Source of the DNA: Megalonaias nervosa
Taxonomy: Eukaryota; Mollusca; Bivalvia; Unionida; Unionidae
NCBI GenBank assembly: GCA_016617855.1
Contig: JAECUM010003222.1
Location: forward strand, 16,001 to 80,000
Direction of reading: 5' to 3'
Length of the DNA: 64,000 nt
Every line of letters begins with the position of its first letter. Within the stretch, counting starts at the first letter, position 1. Positions 58,500-64,000 of this stretch are shown in pieces. The translations under genes were made by a program, and so were the position numbers. Under the pieces are notes generated by a model. It saw only the letters and a list, made by a program, of their open reading frames with translations. It did no database searches and was not told where the DNA came from.

Positions 58500-60760
58500 G
58501 AATATAAATTGTTGTTTGAGATGGATCTTAGTTCATGTGTATGTACTTTTCGACAAACTCTACATATATACGATAATCGGGAGCCAATCCATGTAAGGAT
58601 TTATGGGCTAGTAAACCATATTGAAACTGAGTTCTCTGCTGAAATAAAAGCTAGTTTAGGGTTTTAAAAATATCTCATGAAGGTGTATCAAAAATAAACT
58701 CTTTTTGTAAATTTCAGTAATCTTTTTTGATTTTCTGTACCACTATTACCGCAGATAGAAAACAGTATTCTAGTTGTGGTATGATACATGCATTGTAGAA
58801 TATCTTTCTCTGTTATTGTGGGAGACAAGCTATTATTCTGTTCAAGAGATAAAGCAGTGATTTAACTTTTTTAGTGACCTTATCAACTTAGTTTTCATTT
58901 TCAGACTGTTGTATATCCATTCCTTTTATCATTACTTTGAAATCATTTTTCTCAGCTTTTACTCTTGCTTGACTACCTGTGATGATGGTTTTTTATTTGG
59001 CTGCATTTATCTTCGTACATTTGTGCTCACACCAGTTATTTATTTTTACCAAATATTGATTTAAGTTAGTATTAATCTCATGGCCTGTTGATCCAATGTT
59101 ATATAATGTTGTGTCATCTGCAAACATGGTGGTGGTGAAGCTCAATGTAATATGGTAAATCATTGATCCTTGTGGAATACTGGACTTGATAGTTCTTTAT
59201 CTGAAATTTTATTTAAAAATAGAAACTTCTTGTCTGCCTTCAAGATAAGTTTGAAACTAAATTAAGCCTTCACAGTTAACTTGAAATATGCTGAGCTTTC
59301 CTGCAGGATTTTGTGACAAAAGCTTTTGTAAGGTCAAGCAACACTGTACCTACAAGGTTACCTAGATCTGTTGCTGTTAACCAATCTTCCACCATTCTAA
59401 TTAGTGTAGTCTGACATAAACATCCTTCATGGATTATCATGAATGTAGTAAGTTATAAGATTTCAGTTAGTTTCTAAATTCATTATGCACATGTCTTTCT
59501 AGTATTTTTGAAAGTGATCATAAACCTGAAATATGTCTATAGTGATTCATATCAGAGAGATCTCGTTCTTATGTATTGGAGTTACTTTTGCCAGTTTTAT
59601 CCTGTTTGGAAAAATACCTGTGGAAATACTTAGATTGAAGATACACATAAGTAAGGTGCAATCACTTGAGATGAGAGTTTTAGGAATTTATCACTTTTAT
59701 TATCTAGACCAGTTGCTGTTCTGACATCCGGTTTTTCTAATTCATTTAAAATGAATTCAAGACTGACTTTAGGTGTTTTGAAGCACTCTTGAATTCTTTG
59801 CTAAGTTTTCATGAAATACGCTCATTTAAATTGTCATTGGAGAATCTTGTATGAGCTGTGAAATCCACAAGTCTTTCATCTATATTCAAAAGGTAATCAT
59901 TGAGTGCATATCAATTTCAAGAGGTTCTTGCTTAATATCACCATTTTCATCACTAATACATGTAAATGCCAGGTTACTGACAGATTTGCCCCTCAAGTCA
60001 CTAAAGGTTTTCCAGAGTTTTCTGTGGTTCTTTTTCATAATACAATCTGATATTTTAGTGGAATAGTAAGTTTTCCATGCCTTTTGACTGAGTTGACTTG
60101 GTCCCACTGTTTCTCTATAATCTGTAGTTGTCCATGAAATCTATCCTGTGTCTTAATAGCACTTGGTACATCACCCATAATCCAGTTTGGTTGATTTGTT
60201 GCTTGACCCTTCTGAAACTAACAGGAGCATGAGTGTTTAGGGTATCACTAAACATATCTATCCAGATGTTAAGACCATCTGATGGGTCATCAAAAGATTC
60301 AGTTACTGACCAAAGGATATCCTTCAGTTCTTTAAAGAATATTTGTCAATTGGATCTTTTCATTATTTGATACTTGATATAATTATGATTACAAGTTTTA
60401 CTTTTTTGACTTCATTTTCATGTAGAGCATACAGGTTATTGATCACTTAAATATTGGGGAACTGCAACTTCTTTAATATTATCTTCATTGTTGGCATAAA
60501 TGTGATCAATTAGTGTTTCAGATACCTCTGTTACTCAGATGGGTACATGAGCCAGCTGTTGATAATTCAGGAAATTCATGGTTTTATTCCAGCTTTGATT
60601 GGTGTGGTAAATAGAATATATAGTTTCCTTTGTGCTCTTTTGAAGTCTTATGGCACAAAGATGTTGTAATAACTGAAATTGGGCACATACAAATTCAGGA
60701 TTGTGCAAATGGGTTAGTTTCAAAAGCCAAAAGGATGGAAGGGCATTAAATCTTGCTGAA
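58500..60760 (-). pseudogene. LINE ORF2 remnant (endonuclease end, reverse transcriptase, C-terminus)
   Basis: Read on the minus strand, the motifs come in the order of a non-LTR retrotransposon. TLIDHIYANNEDNI (about 60486-60520) is the end of an APE-type endonuclease. A linker follows with NHRKLWKTFSDLRG (59886-60107). GTVLLDLTKAF (about 59318-59350) is the first RT core motif, where the usual AFD aspartate appears to be replaced by V. PQGS (about 59164-59175) and FADDTTLY (about 59105-59126) are RT core motifs with the catalytic DD. LLAHKSLHGLAPDYR (about 58565-58615) is a C-terminal motif common in CR1/L2/Jockey-like elements. Frames change and stops intervene many times. The clade is not fixed by what I can see, and the 5' part and tail are missing or too decayed. 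Confidence 0.85.
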
Positions 60761-61847
60761 TGGATGATAGTTTGAATAGAGTGAAGATCATTTTTTTATG
60801 GCTTGTAGAAGGCAAGACATTTTTAATGACAAGTCCTTCCCCACATTTGCATACCTTTGGCAAACATTTATTTAAGAAAGCTTATTTTTATTTTGAAGTC
60901 CGCTCTCATTATTCAGAAGAGTGTCCTCCACTCGGCAATTGTAAGAGGAGTTCTGTACAGTTGAATCAGATATGGAAAACGTGCAAGTCCCAGCCTGGAA
61001 TCGATCTCTGCATAAGTTGTCATCACAATAAAAGGCCTCTGCCTGTTCTTGTTGTCTTGTATTGATCTTTAATATAGATAATACTGGTTTTGAAGATGAC
61101 ACTCATGGCTCCTTCCTAGTACATGCTGTCTGTATTGATTGCCTGTTGTGCAGAGGACCTGTTGGCCATCTTTACATATTGATCCAGACTGAATAATCTG
61201 ATTTTGAATTAGTGCAAGTCTTGTCTGGCAGTTTTGTTCATGGGATGTACAAAATATGCATCACTCTTCTCTATTTAAATTATTTATTATATAATTTAGA
61301 GTGAGTTTATTCACTGACAAACACCAGTAGGATCTGGATATACAATAGAACCATTGTACTCTCCTGCATGTCACAAGAGTTGATTAATGGAGGGAGTAGC
61401 TATGGTAACTCACTGGGTAGTGTGCCAGACTTTTGGCCAAAAGGGTGTGGGTTGAATCTTGTTTCTTTAGCTCAGTACCATATTTGATGATTATGGACAA
61501 ATTTTCCCCCATATCCACATTGTCAGCGCAAAGTTTGTTACTTGTTTTGCAAAGTTTCTCATTCTATGTATCAGTATATAAATACAGGCCAAGTCACATC
61601 ATCACTTGTATTTAACCCAGAAAGTCAGTGAAAAATATTGATCAACTTTAAACCTTGTGTTTGTACATAACATTCCCTTTGTCACTGACCAACAGATAGG
61701 TTTAATCTGACATCTGCATTTACTTTTTGTAATTGTAAGGGTGTTAATTCTATGAGACATAATAGCCAGAAATGTGGAAGCATGTTTGACATTTCAGCCA
61801 ACGCAGTAATCTAAATTATTGATGAAATTTATCATAGTGCTTAAAGT
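60761..61847 (+). other. Intron, no gene recognised
   Basis: Part may be decayed 5' sequence of the LINE to the left. Nothing firm is visible. Confidence 0.5.
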
Positions 61848-61960
61848 TAGGGTTGCCATACTTCCTCTTTTTCTGGGACATGTCTCCCTTTTCAGTCTTT
61901 TAATCTGTATAGATAAATGATACAGACACACCCACTCTCCAGTGTCCTTTTTTTTGAAAG
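61848..61960. mobile_element. Possible left end of a hAT-like element
   Basis: 'tagggttgccatacttcctc' followed by 'tttttctgggacatgtctcc' resembles the TIR and subterminal sequence of a widespread hAT group (consensus, as I know it, CAGGGTTGCCATACGTCC). 'gtgtcctttttttt' nearby fits its internal repeats. No matching right end is found; the 27-bp array at 61961 takes its place. Confidence 0.4.
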
Positions 61961-62473
61961 TTCAAATATGGTAAGCTCGTTAAAGGATTCAAATATGGTA
62001 AGCCTGTTAAAGTATTCAAATATGGTAAGCCTGTTAAAGTATTCAAATATGATAAGCCCGTCAAAGTATTCAAATATGGTAAGCCCATTAAAGTATTCAA
62101 ATATGGTAAGCCCATTAATGTATTCAAATATGGTAAGCCCGTTAAAGTAATCAAATATGGTAAGCCCGTTGAAGTATTCAAATATGGTAAGCCCATTAAA
62201 GTATTCAAATATGGTAAGCCTGTTAAAGTATTCAAATATGGTAAGCCCGTTAAAGTATTCAAATATGGTAAGCCCATTAAAGTATTCAAATATGGTAAGC
62301 CCATTAATGTATTCAAATATGGTAAGCCTGTTAAAGTATTCAAATATGGTAAGCCCATTAAAGTATTCAAATATGGTAAGCCCATTAAAGTATTCAAATA
62401 TGGTAAACCCGTTAAAGTATTCAAATATGGTAAGCCCATTAAAGTATTCAAATATGGTAAGCCCGTTAAAGTA
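61961..62473. repeat. Minisatellite, unit 27 bp, 19 copies
   Basis: The unit is 'ttcaaatatggtaagcccgttaaagta'. Copies differ at a few fixed positions (c/t, g/a, a/t in 'cccRttaaWg'). Because 27 is a multiple of three and no stop falls in some frames, both strands stay open: SNMVSPLKY on plus and TLMGLPYLN on minus. I regard these frames as by-products and not genes. Confidence 0.97.
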
Positions 62474-62943
62474 CTACATACCTCAATTAGCTCTTGTGGG
62501 AAATACAAATGTGTGTTTAAGGGATGTAAATAAATATCATCCATTGAAAGGAAAGGGTTATTGACCTATTTGCTTCTAATAAGAGATATTAAAAATGAAC
62601 CAAATTAAGTAATCATTGGAATCGTCCAAATGCTTGCTGATCAGCCCCACATCATTAAAATACCTCGCAAATAAATTCAGTGTACTAGTATGTGCAACAG
62701 AATTGTTCCCAGCAAAATAGCTACACTTATTGATTTTTGCATTGACAAAAGTTCTGTTCATGGATTTTTGTATTAACAAGTGTCCGTGCATTGATGGGAT
62801 GTTGTTTATGAGCTAGACTTTTATGTTCTGGCATTCACAGGTTTTGCATTGAAGCAGTCTTTTTATTCATAGATGAAATGCTACCTATAATGGTATTTAA
62901 GAATAGGGAGCAACAGGTCTGACTTGAGCAGGATTTTTACACA
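62474..62943 (+). other. Intron, no gene recognised
   Basis: I found no recognisable feature in this stretch. Confidence 0.55.
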
Positions 62944-63160
62944 CCATATATACTCACTTATAAGTCTAACTGCAATATGCACAGACCCAGAACTGCCATT
63001 GCATAAATGTGCCAGCTGATCTGGGTCTGTGTAGTTTGTTAGATGGAATTAGTAGAACAAACAACATAGACCTTGATCTGTCACTGCGTTATATGATAGC
63101 AGATCAGGCTGTATGTTGTTTGCAGTTGGACTAAGCTTTTAAAAGAGCATATACAGTACA
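62944..63160. mobile_element. Nested-palindrome MITE, copy 5
   Basis: This is the best-preserved copy. It has ends 'ccatatatactcacttataa' and 'gactaagcttttaaaagagc' plus 'atata'. Hairpin 1 is 'cacagacccagaactgcc'/'agctgatctgggtctgtg'. The spacer palindrome is 'gtttgttag..aacaaac'. Hairpin 2 is 'ccttgatctgtcactgcgtt'/'tagcagatcaggct'. It is followed by 'tgtttgcagttgga'. Confidence 0.8.
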
Positions 63161-64000
63161 CATAGGAAAATGTACATGATGATCAAATTCTAATGATGTT
63201 TATATTCTATCTCAGTAGGGACAAGCTTTGTGTCATGGAGTTCTCACCATTAGATTTATTCAAGATCAGCAGGCTTACCCTTCCATAAATCTTAAAATAA
63301 ATAATTATAATATTTGTTGGTCTTCAGTTGTTGAAAAACAAAGAACTGTTTTGTACTTGTGGAACTAGAGGGTTGTAAAATAAGTTTCATCTTGTGGTTT
63401 ATCCACTAAAAAGTTTTGTGTGGATACATGGCAAATGAGTCGTTCAAGTGGTCCCAAATATTAGAGTGATCTCAGGGGACATGCATATTTTGCATTATGA
63501 AGTGTAAACAGCTGCACGGTTTCTCCCCCATTCTACATAGGTGATGCCTCATCTGTTCATGGAAAATGGTATCATTTACCATTTTGATTGATGAGTTATA
63601 TACTTTCCCAATATGAAAGGACATAACCACATTTTGCAAAATACACTAAAGAAGAAACCACTCAAGGGAAATACTTGATCATGAAAATCACACTGACAAA
63701 GCAAGCTGTGGTTATTACTGTATGCACCTTTAGCAAACAAATATCACTTTTAAGTTAACTTTACAAAACAGGTGATATAGATATGTTTTTCAAGATAAAT
63801 ACAGCTGTATTTGATGGGTTTTTTTAAAATAACAATTGGTAACATTTTTGAAAGATGCCCACATATAAAATATACTTCAAAATTTTACCATGTAATTGGA
63901 TTTATATTGACAAGTTTTTAATTCAGAAATTGCTTCTCACACTGGTGACTAGTTTACCAGGGTTTGGAACTTCTTCATAGTTATATAATTAATTTTAACC
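63161..64000 (+). other. Intron to the end of the window, no gene recognised
   Basis: I found no DLG exon or mobile element here. The host gene must continue beyond the window. Confidence 0.55.

Noticed and set aside
61900..62544. 214-codon open frame on the minus strand
   Set aside because: It is a reading of the 27-bp minisatellite; both strands are open and no gene context exists.
22487..64000. PDZ3, SH3 or guanylate-kinase exons
   Set aside because: I searched by eye for GLGFNIVGGEDG, the SH3 core and GK motifs and found none; they are expected outside the window.

Overview
This is an AT-rich, intron-dominated animal genomic window. It has long introns with GT-AG exon boundaries, many microsatellites and minisatellites, tRNA-derived SINEs, MITEs, a decayed hAT element and a decayed LINE. 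The gene content and repeat style suggest a marine invertebrate, most likely a mollusc. The species assignment is inference; nothing bacterial or viral was recognised.

The only host gene I can support is a plus-strand piece of a discs-large (DLG/PSD-95 family) MAGUK scaffold gene. Five exons with matching phases lie at 8731-8833, 10481-10547, 12038-12174, 15844-15994 and 22381-22486. They encode the second half of PDZ1, the PDZ1-PDZ2 linker, all of PDZ2 and the start of the PDZ2-PDZ3 linker. The start of PDZ1 must lie upstream of base 1. PDZ3, SH3 and guanylate-kinase exons must lie beyond base 64000. Two further coding pieces are candidates: a 24-nt micro-exon (30628-30651, SHSSY-type linker) and a possible alternative first exon (47226-47281). 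Both end in the same phase as the last sure exon, so either could splice to the same downstream exon.

Layout: 1-8730 is intron with repeats. 8731-22486 holds the PDZ1/PDZ2 exons, with a pogo/Tigger-like TA-flanked element (12217-13702), a decayed hAT transposon with recognisable TIRs (16123-20428) and two tRNA-SINEs in the introns. 22487-64000 is intron, apart from the candidate exons. It holds a second, (CAA)n-tailed SINE family (seven copies in the window), a nested-palindrome MITE family (five copies), a Mutator-like MITE with a perfect 9-bp target duplication (43224-43729), several minisatellites, a 74-bp-arm inverted repeat, a minus-strand LINE ORF2 remnant (about 58.5-60.8 kb) and a 27-bp minisatellite (61961-62473).

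I found no convincing new enzymatic or defence system. The most interesting items are the candidate internal promoter/first exon and micro-exon of DLG, the nested-palindrome MITE family, the Mutator-like MITE, and a minisatellite that may have grown from a transposon end.
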